Assembly: GCF_000173415.1 (NCBI RefSeq)
Contig: NZ_ABXW01000051.1
Coordinates: 22,915-86,914, forward strand
DNA length: 64,000 bases
Reading direction: 5' to 3'
Source: Providencia alcalifaciens DSM 30120
GTDB taxonomy: Bacteria > Pseudomonadota > Gammaproteobacteria > Enterobacterales > Enterobacteriaceae
Shown here: one piece after another, positions 41,107 through 48,664 of the stretch
Position numbering within the stretch: the stretch's first letter is position 1
How the letters are laid out: each line of letters opens with the position of its first letter
Translations under genes and position numbers: made by a program
The notes under the pieces: model-generated
Database searches by the model: none
What the model was told of the DNA's origin: nothing
What the model saw: the letters and a program-made list of their open reading frames with translations, nothing else

Positions 41107-41345
41107 ATGATTTGTATGGCGTGCATTATTGATAAAAAATAAGTAAACTAAGAACGGTTGAAATCCATAATTCTGAGTTATTGGATGGTACTGTTAATTT
41201 TCCTCTTATTGGAAATGACAAAGCCTTTTCTTATTTTGTTGAAGGGGATAGGTTTGATTTAGTCCCGCTGTATCCTCCGCAAAGATTACTAGCTGAGGTT
41301 GTATCCATTAGTAAAGATGGATACGTTAATGCTAGATTTATCTAG
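41107..41345 (+). pseudogene. Frameshifted small plus-strand gene inside the left operon
   Basis: From an ATG at 41107 the frame reads MICMACIIDKK and stops after a run of six A residues (41134-41139). In the -1 frame, the reading continues as ISKLRTVEIHNSELLDG and on to DGYVNARFI at 41345, about 65 codons of protein-like sequence. One missing A would explain it, giving a product of about 79 residues. GGTGA precedes the ATG. It is read against the surrounding operon and followed by two plus-strand terminators. The protein is not recognised. Confidence 0.45.
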
Positions 41346-41480
41346 AATTTAATTGCCAAGGATTGGCATTCATTCCTCTTATTGCATCCATTTAATCGCT
41401 AGGATTAAAACAATTCATCAGCCTTTTAAATTTATAGCCTATAGTTAATTAGAACTTTCTAATTATTTTTATAGTCCTTG

Positions 41481-41508
41481 CCGATGCTCCCATGCGTCGG
41501 TTTTTTTT
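41481..41508 (+). terminator. Plus-strand terminator, first of two
   Basis: CCGATGC at 41481-41487 and GCGTCGG at 41494-41500 pair with one G-T, followed by eight T residues. Confidence 0.75.
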
Positions 41509-41613
41509 GCAAACTTTCAAAATAATAGTATCTATTTGTTTTTATTCGTGTACTTTGGTTGTCGGGGCTAGGTTTAAGCTTCATTTAATGATTAATTCCC
41601 TTGTTAGAATTAT

Positions 41614-41637
41614 ACCGTCTAAGTTGACGGTTTTTTT
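41614..41637 (+). terminator. Plus-strand terminator, second of two
   Basis: ACCGTC at 41614-41619 and GACGGT at 41626-41631, followed by seven T residues. With the one at 41481 it closes a plus-strand unit inside the leftward operon. Confidence 0.75.
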
Positions 41638-41704
41638 ATTGCATCCTTGCAAATATATCCTTTGGTTAAATCACATAAGGAAGGGTCAGAAGGGGCGGTG
41701 TGGA

Positions 41705-42259
41705 TTACAAAGATTGGAAGAATGGCAATAATTCACTTTCTTCTATTTTGTAATCAGCCCATTTACTAGCTAGTGTTTCTGGAATCGATATTGTTGATAC
41801 AGTGGTAACAATTTCATTCGGCATGAGAAAAACATGCTCAGTTTCATTGTCATCATTAAGAGCGTACAAGACAAAAAAGTCAGCGGTGTCTTTTTGTTTA
41901 TTGATGCAATAACCCCACCTTGGAGCTGAATGACGAATTCCGTTAACTCGCTGATATCTCTTTATTCTTGAAGTTTTCACGTCCACTGTTACATTCCCAA
42001 TAGTGAAATCAATATCCGCCTGATACTTCAAGTCATTATTGTCTATAGCTATTGGAACTGCCTTCTTGAACTTCTGCTCACCAATAACCGCTATTCTATC
42101 TGTAACTGAACCATATCTAGCTTTATCGCCAGTTACCGGATAATCCGCCCTCCTTAGCGTGCTGTATACCGTTTGCCAAGGCATACCTAGCTCCATGCCA
42201 ACTAACTTAAGGTTTTTATGTCGAGAGTAACTTTCTATACATAATTGCGTATTATCCAT
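41705..42259 (-). CDS. Putative HTH plus PD-(D/E)XK nuclease-like protein
   Basis: 184 residues. The first 40 residues look like a helix-turn-helix (KNLKLVGMELGMPWQTVYSTLRRADY). The rest has a PD-(D/E)XK-like pattern: Glu61 in IGEQKF, Asp84 in ADIDFTIG and Asp93-Val-Lys95 in VDVKTS. It lies right after SSB and the Sak4-like ATPase, so a role as recombination nuclease or resolvase is reasonable. The nuclease call rests on motif spacing only. Confidence 0.55.
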   Translation of the reverse strand: MDNTQLCIESYSRHKNLKLVGMELGMPWQTVYSTLRRADYPVTGDKARYGSVTDRIAVIGEQKFKKAVPIAIDNNDLKYQADIDFTIGNVTVDVKTSRIKRYQRVNGIRHSAPRWGYCINKQKDTADFFVLYALNDDNETEHVFLMPNEIVTTVSTISIPETLASKWADYKIEESELLPFFQSL

Positions 42260-42271
42260 GCTTGATTCCTT

Positions 42272-42742
42272 CTAGAACGGGATCATATCATCATCAAAAT
42301 CTAATGGTGGCTCAGGTTGTTGAGTTTGCGGTTGTTGGTGTGGGCGCTGAACCCCCTGAGTTGATGGCTTCGGATTCTGACTTTCAGTCTGATTACCACT
42401 GCCTAACATTTGCATTTTTCCATCAATGCCAACGATGACTTCAGTAATGTACTTTTCTTGCCCGTCATTACCTTGATACTTACGAGTGCGCATTTTCCCC
42501 TCTATGTATACCTGACTTCCTTTTTTCAGGTATTGACCTGCCACCTCGGCTAACTTTCCTTGTATGACAATGTTGTGCCAGTCAGTGCGCTCTCGTTTCT
42601 CACCTGTGTTTTTATCTTTCCATGTTTCGCTTGTGGCGATCGAGAAATTAGCAAATGCTGTTCCGTTCGGTGAATACCTCACGTTCGGGTCATCGCCTAA
42701 ATTTCCTAGAATGATGGATTTATTGACGCCTCTCTCAGCCAT
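42272..42742 (-). CDS. ssb: Phage single-stranded DNA-binding protein
   Basis: 156-residue SSB with an OB fold over about residues 1-110 ([37 protein letters not shown]). A Gln/Pro-rich linker follows and the acidic tip DFDDDMIPF recruits partner enzymes. It directly follows the ATPase gene (adjacent coordinates), as in phages where a Sak4-type annealase works with its own SSB. Confidence 0.93.
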   Translation of the reverse strand: MAERGVNKSIILGNLGDDPNVRYSPNGTAFANFSIATSETWKDKNTGEKRERTDWHNIVIQGKLAEVAGQYLKKGSQVYIEGKMRTRKYQGNDGQEKYITEVIVGIDGKMQMLGSGNQTESQNPKPSTQGVQRPHQQPQTQQPEPPLDFDDDMIPF

Positions 42743-43615
42743 TTATGCCGCCTCTTGTTTGGTTAATTCTTCTTTTCTTAGCTCATATATCTTCTGAGCT
42801 TCCACTTGTTCTGATGTATCCCTAAGCGCATTGTATGCCTCACGAAACGCATTCTTAAGCTCATCCATATCTTGCGTTTCCATTGCAATATCAGTGAAGT
42901 GAGATAAATCCACTTCAGCTTTAGTTCGCCCATCATTAAGCCAATCCATTAGCTTTTTGCCTGTTAATTCATTTAGCTGGGTGACTTCGGCATTGCTGAA
43001 CAATCCAGTTCTATCCTTGCTTGCCATTGCCGTGTGAGTTTCGTGGTTGAGATCGAGAACGGTAGTAAATTCATACTCAACACCGTCCCGTTGCTCTGAC
43101 TTCATACCTAGCTTGTCTACGCCTTTCTTGCCGTTACCTTTATCAACTTGAGCAGTTTCCGTTTTACTTCTCATTGTTGCTATGATGTGCAGGTCAGACC
43201 GTAGAATTGCGTCGAGAAATGCGTTGTGGCGAGGTGTGATTTCGCTCCATGCTGACCACGTATTACCGCGATACTTCGCCTTTGCTAGACCGTCCAGTAA
43301 TTCAAGGCACCCACCTGATCCGCTCCATTCGTGAGTAATACTGTCGATTATTAAATTGTCGTAACCAGCTTCCTGCGCAGCTCCGATGGCTTCAATAAAT
43401 CGCTCTGGTGTGAATGGTGGGTCTAGCTCCAGTACGTCGAAATTAAATCGGTCAGAGTAGAGTGAGGCGCTTCCTTTCTCTGTGTCTATCACGGCTGTTT
43501 TTCCGCCAAGTCCTTTGGCTATTTCCAGTGCTCCGTATGTTTTTCCTGATCCACTAGGACCAGTTAATGCAAGCCTTAGCTTTGCCTTTTTTCGCAATGC
43601 TTTTGCAAATTTCAT
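42743..43615 (-). CDS. Sak4-like RecA-fold ATPase (recombination)
   Basis: 290-residue AAA_24/phage nucleotide-binding protein. Walker A is GPSGSGKT at 19-26, with a Walker B-like strand LIIDS at 88-92. A glycine-rich SGSGGCLELLDG and a TMRSKTE segment follow, in the layout of RecA/Rad51-related Sak4 annealases. These promote single-strand annealing with the help of a phage SSB. The C-terminal third is helical and charged. Adjacent SSB supports the call. Confidence 0.78.
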   Translation of the reverse strand: MKFAKALRKKAKLRLALTGPSGSGKTYGALEIAKGLGGKTAVIDTEKGSASLYSDRFNFDVLELDPPFTPERFIEAIGAAQEAGYDNLIIDSITHEWSGSGGCLELLDGLAKAKYRGNTWSAWSEITPRHNAFLDAILRSDLHIIATMRSKTETAQVDKGNGKKGVDKLGMKSEQRDGVEYEFTTVLDLNHETHTAMASKDRTGLFSNAEVTQLNELTGKKLMDWLNDGRTKAEVDLSHFTDIAMETQDMDELKNAFREAYNALRDTSEQVEAQKIYELRKEELTKQEAA

Positions 43616-43630
43616 GATTACCTCCGAAAT

Positions 43631-43945
43631 TTAGTCACCAACTTTACGACCACCCCACGGGTTAGCTGGAATATCTTTGTAAGGGTCAAAATTAGCCCAG
43701 TCAGGATTGGCTTTATGCAATGCTTCCCTGAATTTATCGTCGCGCTCTTTTTGGATGTGATCTGGTAATGGTGGGTGATTGAGTGACTCAAAAAATAATT
43801 GCTTATTGATTCGATGAATAATTCCAGTTTTGTAATAAGAAGGGCGATTGTTTTTAATTCCTTGCTGCCGCTCTGCTTTCAGCTCATCCATGAGCTTAAT
43901 CGCACCCGCTAAAACCTCTTTCCCTCTTGCCGATAACTCACCCAT
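43631..43945 (-). CDS. Hypothetical phage protein
   Basis: 104 residues beginning MGELSARGKEVLAGAIKLMDE and ending ANPWGGRKVGD. I chose the ATG at 43945, which has GAGGTGAAT upstream, over the frame from 43990. It overlaps the stop of the 50-residue gene upstream by eight bases. Unknown function; it sits just upstream of the ATPase. Confidence 0.6.
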   Translation of the reverse strand: MGELSARGKEVLAGAIKLMDELKAERQQGIKNNRPSYYKTGIIHRINKQLFFESLNHPPLPDHIQKERDDKFREALHKANPDWANFDPYKDIPANPWGGRKVGD

Positions 43946-44090
43946 ATTCACCTCGCATCCATCGGGTAGGGGTTGATTGCCGCTGAACACCTAAGCTTTC
44001 CATGCGATAGTATTCATCTTCTTCCTCGCGTTCCCTGCGTCGTCTTTCGGCATCCTGCCTTTGCTTGAGTTCATACTCTGAAATTCTCAT
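43938..44090 (-). CDS. Small charged phage protein, 50 residues
   Basis: Frame reading MRISEYELKQRQDAERRRR and then an acidic stretch, a typical coiled-coil-like early phage protein. It overlaps the next gene by eight bases (ATGGGTGA), which supports real translation. Function unknown. Confidence 0.55.
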   Translation of the reverse strand: MRISEYELKQRQDAERRRREREEEDEYYRMESLGVQRQSTPTRWMRGEYG

Positions 44091-44099
44091 ACTGCGTCC

Positions 44100-44276
44100 T
44101 TACGTGAATGCATACGCTCCACGAGTATAAACCTGACGTAAAATGCGATTTGTCTTTTCGCATTGCTGTTTAAATTTCCAATCAGCAAACAATAATTCGA
44201 CTTGTTTCTCGGTCATTTCAGACTCGCGAAGTAGGGTGAATATCTGTTGCTTTGCGTGTTTCTGCTTTGCGTTCAT
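44100..44276 (-). CDS. Small phage protein, 58 residues
   Basis: Starts MNAKQKHAKQQIFTLLRESE and continues with MTEKQVELLFADWKFKQQ, a helical protein. GGAGT lies six bases before the ATG. Its first 59 bases overlap the end of the gene at 44218-44400 in another frame, so at least one of the two could be spurious. No function is recognised. Confidence 0.5.
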   Translation of the reverse strand: MNAKQKHAKQQIFTLLRESEMTEKQVELLFADWKFKQQCEKTNRILRQVYTRGAYAFT

Positions 44277-44400
44277 GTTGTACTCCGTATGCTGTTTTTA
44301 ATGTTTCGTTTGCTTCACTCCATCCGTTCTCATCCTTGAGATAAAGAGCACGCCATGCTTGTTGTTGAGCTATGCAAAGTTTATGTTTATCAATATTCAT
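44218..44400 (-). CDS. Hypothetical phage protein, 60 residues
   Basis: Reads MNIDKHKLCIAQQQAWRALY and then WSEANETLKTAYGVQHERK. A GAGGT site lies five bases before the ATG. It overlaps the 58-residue gene. Unknown function. Confidence 0.5.
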   Translation of the reverse strand: MNIDKHKLCIAQQQAWRALYLKDENGWSEANETLKTAYGVQHERKAETRKATDIHPTSRV

Positions 44401-44479
44401 GCTTACCTCTGGATGTGCGAAACCCTCACTTATCGATTGATAGCGATTGTTATTTAGGTTCTGGTGTTGGTGCGGTGGG

Positions 44480-44812
44480 TTACTGCTGACCGAGGGCTTT
44501 TGCGATTGCTAAATTGGCTTTCTTGAATGTGCAGTCATTTGCTTCTTGTAAGAAGTGTTCCTGACATAATCCGTTATGGTCTATGCTGCATTTATCGTAA
44601 GATTGAACTAGCTCAATCAAAGCCTCTAATAACTCGGGTGCTGCTGCGATTAATCGAGTGTCAGCATCAGCCATCACCGCCTGTTGCCCATCGCTAGGCT
44701 GCGATACATGGGCTATAACAGCATTATCAGCACTCCTAATAGTATGTCTGTTTCTGTATTCAAATGGATGTGAACCAATACGCCATGGTGTTTTACTACC
44801 TTCAAACTCCAT
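44480..44812 (-). CDS. Hypothetical lambdoid early protein
   Basis: 110 residues with the pattern TPWRIGSHPFEYRNRHTIRSADNAVIAHVSQ and DADTRLIAAAPELLEALIELVQ, seen in a widespread family of short phage and prophage proteins (often together with truncated variants). A strong GGGGGTGAT precedes the ATG. Two bases separate it from the stop of the 57-residue gene upstream. Unknown function. Confidence 0.7.
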   Translation of the reverse strand: MEFEGSKTPWRIGSHPFEYRNRHTIRSADNAVIAHVSQPSDGQQAVMADADTRLIAAAPELLEALIELVQSYDKCSIDHNGLCQEHFLQEANDCTFKKANLAIAKALGQQ

Positions 44813-44813
44813 A

Positions 44814-44987
44814 TCACCCCCTAGCCTTTAACATTGCATCTGCCATGCGGTAGGCTGAATTAGCTATTAATTTCTGTTCGTTATCATCTAACGATACAGG
44901 AATCGATGCCATAGCCTCCGTAGCTAGATAATCTCTAAAAGAGATGTCAGCCAACATCAATTCTTTAACTTCTGCTTTATCTGTCAT
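44814..44987 (-). CDS. Small phage protein, 57 residues
   Basis: Reads MTDKAEVKELMLADISFRDY and ends ANSAYRMADAMLKARG, an acidic helical protein with the very strong site GGAGGGAGT before the ATG. Its stop TGA lies next to the ATG of the following gene. It belongs to the leftward N-controlled operon; function unknown. Confidence 0.6.
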   Translation of the reverse strand: MTDKAEVKELMLADISFRDYLATEAMASIPVSLDDNEQKLIANSAYRMADAMLKARG

Positions 44988-45016
44988 ACTCCCTCCGTTA
45001 TTAACTAAACACGATG

Positions 45017-45286
45017 CTAGTCGTCTTCTGGATAAAGCATTTCCTGTAATTCTTCAGGCGTTGGCTTTTTCCAGTTCGTTATCTTTCCTGTTTCGATATC
45101 GATATCTAACATCAGATAATCACCGTAGTGGTCACCGGGGAAGAAGTCAGGAACATAGTAGCTATAGTTTTCTACTTTATTCCCGTTAGCATCAAGAATG
45201 TCACAGTTGAAACTGTCAGAAACTTTAATGCAGGTTCTTAGCGTTTTAATGTCAACTTTCGCTTTTGTATTTACTTCTATTTCCAT
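45017..45286 (-). CDS. Hypothetical phage protein
   Basis: 89-residue acidic protein: MEIEVNTKAKVDIKTLRTCI, then DSFNCDILDANGNKVENYSYYVPDFFPGDHYGDYLMLDIDIETGKI (in part) and KPTPEELQEMLYPEDD. Sheet-rich with a GDHYGDYL motif, as in small phage proteins of unknown function. AGGAGATAGAG lies upstream. Confidence 0.6.
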   Translation of the reverse strand: MEIEVNTKAKVDIKTLRTCIKVSDSFNCDILDANGNKVENYSYYVPDFFPGDHYGDYLMLDIDIETGKITNWKKPTPEELQEMLYPEDD

Positions 45287-45359
45287 CTCTATCTCCTATC
45301 TATTAATCAACTCACCACAGCCCACAGAATGGACTGTAATTAGTTAACTGTGCCTGCTT

Positions 45360-45491
45360 TTAAGCTCTCAATTCTGCTCTTAACGTTAGAGCCATAGAGA
45401 TATACATCATGCGAACACTTATGCTTTTCGCTGATTTAGCTCTTTTCTTGTATTCGGTATAGTCACTCTGTAATTCTGCTTTATTTTCCAT
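45360..45491 (-). CDS. Small phage protein, 43 residues
   Basis: Reads MENKAELQSDYTEYKKRAKS and ends MALTLRAELRA. AAGGGG is eight bases before the ATG. It is the first gene after N in the left operon. Function unknown. Confidence 0.5.
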   Translation of the reverse strand: MENKAELQSDYTEYKKRAKSAKSISVRMMYISMALTLRAELRA

Positions 45492-45561
45492 ATCTATCCC
45501 CTTACTGTGACTGAACTGCCACTCATAATCGGTTTGTGTAGCCGTGGTTGCTTGCGTGTGT

Positions 45562-45870
45562 CTATGCTCTTGCTGTCACTTCGCCAGACTCTAATAACGT
45601 TCCTGACTTACGATATTTAGCTGAGTAAATACTAGAATTTGGTAAGCATGTGTTATCTGCTGAGTCATAAACTTTAGTGCTGCGAATTGAAATTGCTTTT
45701 TCAACTCGGCTAACTGGTTTGCGTGTTAGTGATAAGGTATGGCGCTTTGTTTCTTCCGTATCACCATTAATTGAAACCTCCAATTGCTCATTCATGGCGT
45801 ATGCATTCTTTAACTCTGCTCTACGTTCCGATCTGCGATTTCTAGCGCAGTTATATCCGCGAACACCCAT
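45562..45870 (-). CDS. N: N-type transcription antitermination protein
   Basis: 102 residues. Residues 10-21 (RNRRSERRAELK) match the arginine-rich boxB-binding motif of lambda N (RRRERRAEKQ). Residues 46-60 (LSLTRKPVSRVEKAI) match the lambda N segment LSLNRKPKSRVESAL, which contacts NusA. It is the first gene of the leftward operon, behind a nutL site, with a strong GTAGGAGG site. N binds boxB RNA and, with Nus factors, lets polymerase read through early terminators. The C-terminal part is not similar to lambda. Confidence 0.88.
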   Translation of the reverse strand: MGVRGYNCARNRRSERRAELKNAYAMNEQLEVSINGDTEETKRHTLSLTRKPVSRVEKAISIRSTKVYDSADNTCLPNSSIYSAKYRKSGTLLESGEVTARA

Positions 45871-45973
45871 AATTACCTCCTACAATTAGTTTTTGGATTG
45901 GTGGTAGCGCACTCATCTACCATTCATGCTTAGCAGAGCGATTACCAATCCCAAAACTTACTGTCTTTGGTTT

Positions 45974-46004
45974 GCGCATTTTTCAGCGCGTTCTGTTAAA
46001 GAGC
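45974..46004 (-). promoter_or_regulatory. nutL antitermination site
   Basis: On the minus strand boxA reads GCTCTTTAACA (45994-46004) and is followed by boxB GCGCTGAAAAATGCGC (45974-45989), a hairpin with a GAAAA loop as in lambda. It lies between PL and N. Confidence 0.85.
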
Positions 46005-46044
46005 TAACATCCTGTTTATCTATGGCTCATTGCCTTCGATGAGT

Positions 46045-46076
46045 TATATATTGAACCAATAGTTCACGAAAGTAAA
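46045..46076 (-). promoter_or_regulatory. PL promoter, probable
   Basis: Minus-strand TTTACT (-35, 46071-46076) and AATATA (-10, 46047-46052) are 18 bases apart. Operator OL1 (46053-46065) lies in the spacer and OL2 abuts the -35, so repressor would block it. Confidence 0.6.
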
Positions 46077-46120
46077 GAACCAAAAGTACAAAACAGAGAT
46101 AAAAATGGAACTGAAAGTAT
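46053..46120. promoter_or_regulatory. Left operator OL1-OL2-OL3
   Basis: Three 13-bp sites share the pattern GWACY-N3-AGTWC: GAACCAATAGTTC (46053-46065), GAACCAAAAGTAC (46077-46089) and GAACTGAAAGTAT (46108-46120). Centres are 24 and 31 bp apart, mirroring the right operator. Expected binding sites of the cI-like repressor and Cro. Confidence 0.8.
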
Positions 46121-46204
46121 TATTTGATTGAATTTAAACGGAATTTATTTTCAAAAATTATTTATCTTGCGAGGAAAATCACACTGGCGGGGAATTGCAG
46201 GCAC

Positions 46205-46228
46205 AAAAAAGCCCTCGCGGGGAGGGCT
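46205..46228 (-). terminator. Terminator of the cI-hipA-HIRAN operon
   Basis: AGCCCTC at 46210-46216 and GAGGGCT at 46222-46228 form the stem, with a T run on the minus strand. It ends the repressor operon just before the PL region, like the lambda timm terminator. Confidence 0.85.
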
Positions 46229-46247
46229 CTTAATGTTCTGATTGTTG

Positions 46248-46994
46248 CTATTGCTCAACAATTGGCATATATGCTGTGTTACTTTTAATTTCATTTAATG
46301 TGCTATCGCTTGCTTCTCCAGTTAGCTTGCATAGCAATTTGTAGTTTGTAGGCGCATCCTCACTCAATTGTTCTACAGTTACTTTAATTGCTCCTAACGG
46401 ATCGTTTAGCATCAATGAGATATCCTTGTTCAGAAACCTCGGACAATAGCCGATTAGCTCCATTGGATTCATAGCTGACACCGCGATTGCGTAGTTATCG
46501 TGCTCATTTTGTGGGTCTGGCAATAGTCTTAATTCATCACCTCTTTTTAAGGAATTAACTCGGTTTTCTGCCGACTCACTAAAATGCTTAATGCCATGAA
46601 CAAAAAAATAAACCTCTACCTTTCCATTTTCATTTGGATCGATTTTTTTAAACACTTGCAGCTGGTCTGTTGCTCTAATCCCGCCACTTCTTGCTAAAAC
46701 CTCCATTGGCGAGGCATTATCATTATTTAATCCTAACCACTTAATAAAAAATGGATATTCTGGCCTTCTGCTGGATAGTAATCTATTCTTAAATAAAGGG
46801 AAAAGTTCTTCTGAAATATAAATCTTATCTAGCTCTAGCATTCCACTAAAGGGGTTGAAGTTCTTGGCTTCATTTGCTCCTTTAGTATAATTAAAAGCAT
46901 ACCCTGATTGATGTTCTTGTAGTCTTCCTACAACATGCCACCCTCTAGATTCAGGGCATTGCCACGCAACATATACAGAGTTACTCATGTTCAT
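46248..46994 (-). CDS. HIRAN-domain protein paired with a HipA-like kinase
   Basis: 248 residues in two parts. Residues 1-110 (VYVAWQCPESRGWHVVGRL, NRLLSSRRPEYPFFIKWLGL, SGGIRATDQLQVF) resemble the HipS/HipA N-terminal subdomain. Residues 128-195 form a HIRAN domain (YFFVHGIKHF, GDELRLLPDPQNEHDNYAIAV, LIGYCPRFL). HIRAN domains bind DNA ends, and in some two-gene Hip modules such a protein is the proposed antitoxin. Four bases separate it from the kinase gene upstream. It lies last in the repressor operon, in the place of lambda rexB. It may control or sense for the kinase. Confidence 0.75.
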   Translation of the reverse strand: MNMSNSVYVAWQCPESRGWHVVGRLQEHQSGYAFNYTKGANEAKNFNPFSGMLELDKIYISEELFPLFKNRLLSSRRPEYPFFIKWLGLNNDNASPMEVLARSGGIRATDQLQVFKKIDPNENGKVEVYFFVHGIKHFSESAENRVNSLKRGDELRLLPDPQNEHDNYAIAVSAMNPMELIGYCPRFLNKDISLMLNDPLGAIKVTVEQLSEDAPTNYKLLCKLTGEASDSTLNEIKSNTAYMPIVEQ

Positions 46995-46997
46995 CTC

Positions 46998-47915
46998 CTA
47001 AGAAAAACTGCTTAACAGCCTTTTTCTATTTTCTTTTACCATCTCAAATGCAAATTTTCTAGAAACCTCAGAAATGCACCTTTCATCTAATCTGGCAAAA
47101 ATATCTTTTAGACATTCATCATTCAGGTCATGCAGCTTTGATATCCAAAAGTTCATTACCTCTTTTCGCGTTTTTACTGCTTCTTCGAATGCTTCAATGG
47201 TAAGTAATCTTTTGGTATCTTTTTGTGTTCTAAATAACTCAGACCTCGCCTTGTTTACAAATTTAGATATAGAACGGTTTATATCTTTAGTGTTAAGTCG
47301 TTCATTTTTTTCTCTATCTGTCATTTCTCTTCCTAGGCTAGCTGCATGATCATATGTTGGGCAAAGGTATCTTTCACCCGACTGGTCATCTTGCATAATC
47401 GCCCAGTTTTCATGGTGCCTATCTTGATTGCTAATTAACACATCAAGCATCAAATAACCACAGAAAACATCACCTGAAGTTAACCCTGAAATATCATAAT
47501 TATGAAATATAGGTGGTAATATTGAGTTTTCCAAGCAAGATAATACTCTAGTAACTGTATGTTCTCTTATCCTAACTTGCTTTTCAACATCTGATACTGG
47601 TTTTGGGTATCCTGGGGTATGATTATGAAGAACTTCGTTTCCCATAACCATCCTGAAATTATGAGGAATGAAATTTGGTGATATCACGCCCCACCTATCA
47701 CCGCATAACCCTATATCGTATGTAGCATGCGGAATCCCAAGTACTTTACAGATCTCTTCCGCGCACTTTTCAGACCAATGCTCACCAGTGACACTTTTTG
47801 TGTACTTAAATAAGTATTTGTTATTTTGATAAGTAAACCAAAATTTCTCTTTTGTTCCTAATTGTTCTAATGAGTCTGGAGATGTATTTATTTTAATAAT
47901 TACAAATTTATCCAT
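46998..47915 (-). CDS. HipA-like serine/threonine kinase
   Basis: 305 residues with a HipA-type kinase core. Lys37 (YLFKYTK) and Glu49/Glu53 fit the ATP-anchoring pair, the catalytic loop is ISNQDRHHENWAIM (Asp165, Asn170), and the metal-binding Asp189 is in CPTYDHAASLG. E. coli HipA phosphorylates GltX and stops growth; HipT hits TrpS. The target here is unknown. No HipB gene is adjacent; instead a HIRAN protein follows. The gene comes 75 bases after cI in the lambda rexA position, so it should be made in lysogens. Abortive infection or superinfection control is inferred. Confidence 0.78.
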   Translation of the reverse strand: MDKFVIIKINTSPDSLEQLGTKEKFWFTYQNNKYLFKYTKSVTGEHWSEKCAEEICKVLGIPHATYDIGLCGDRWGVISPNFIPHNFRMVMGNEVLHNHTPGYPKPVSDVEKQVRIREHTVTRVLSCLENSILPPIFHNYDISGLTSGDVFCGYLMLDVLISNQDRHHENWAIMQDDQSGERYLCPTYDHAASLGREMTDREKNERLNTKDINRSISKFVNKARSELFRTQKDTKRLLTIEAFEEAVKTRKEVMNFWISKLHDLNDECLKDIFARLDERCISEVSRKFAFEMVKENRKRLLSSFS

Positions 47916-47990
47916 ATGAAATCAATTCCTATTAATCATTAGAATTTTTAGGTCAACATCAACCACACCATAAAACGTGTCGTCAGGCCA

Positions 47991-48662
47991 CTAAACCAAC
48001 TTCATCATCATCTGAACAGCCACGCCGATGATCTTACAGTTTCCATTGATTGGCGTTATAGGCCACGCTGGATTTAAGCCTTTTAAGAATTTCTGACCGC
48101 CATCAATAACCAGTTTTTTGAATGTGGCTTCGTTTGATTCAGTCAGTTTTGCTATTACCAAACTGTTATTTATTGGCTCTCTACCTGTATCAACCAATAC
48201 TAGCGATCCCTCTGGCACACTTTGCCCTGATGAAGCTGTCATTGAGTCGCCTTCAACTCTTAGCCAAAATGCAGCACCTTGTACGTGTACTTCTGACTCA
48301 TACCACTCATCAATCTGATCTAGCGTGTAAGGCTCACACGCTTCGTTCCATGACCCAGCTTGCACCCAGCTAATTACAGGGTATTTAGGTGCAGGTCTAT
48401 ACGGTCTAGGACTGGACACATTGGAATCAAATCCCGCCAATTCGCCATGCTGTAGCCACACGACTTCAACTCGCAGTAATTCTGCAAGTTTATTCATCGC
48501 ATCTTGACGAGGAATGGACTCAGCATTGAACCACTTACTTACGGCTTTAGGTGTTAACCCTAGCTTTTCAGCAATTTCAGTTGCCTTTCCATGTTCGCTA
48601 TAGCCAGCATCTTTTGCGGCTTGTGCTAACCGACTGGCGAATTTTTCACGCACATTATTCAT
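47991..48662 (-). CDS. cI: cI-like phage repressor with S24 peptidase domain
   Basis: 223-residue repressor that maintains lysogeny. The N-terminal helix-turn-helix spans about 28-48 (TEIAEKLGLTPKAVSKWFNAE). The C-terminal LexA/S24 domain has Ser140 (VEGDSMTA) and Lys172 (VIAKL), and the Ala102-Gly103 bond in WVQAGSW is the likely RecA-stimulated cleavage site as in lambda CI. I took the ATG at 48662, the start of MNNVREKFA; the longer frame would run through the operators. It lies next to OR and is transcribed with the HipA-like and HIRAN genes. Confidence 0.92.
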   Translation of the reverse strand: MNNVREKFASRLAQAAKDAGYSEHGKATEIAEKLGLTPKAVSKWFNAESIPRQDAMNKLAELLRVEVVWLQHGELAGFDSNVSSPRPYRPAPKYPVISWVQAGSWNEACEPYTLDQIDEWYESEVHVQGAAFWLRVEGDSMTASSGQSVPEGSLVLVDTGREPINNSLVIAKLTESNEATFKKLVIDGGQKFLKGLNPAWPITPINGNCKIIGVAVQMMMKLV

Positions 48663-48664
48663 TT

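Noticed and set aside
41492..41731. Plus-strand open frame of 79 codons
   Set aside because: It begins inside one terminator, runs through a second and overlaps the nuclease-like gene; not a plausible gene.
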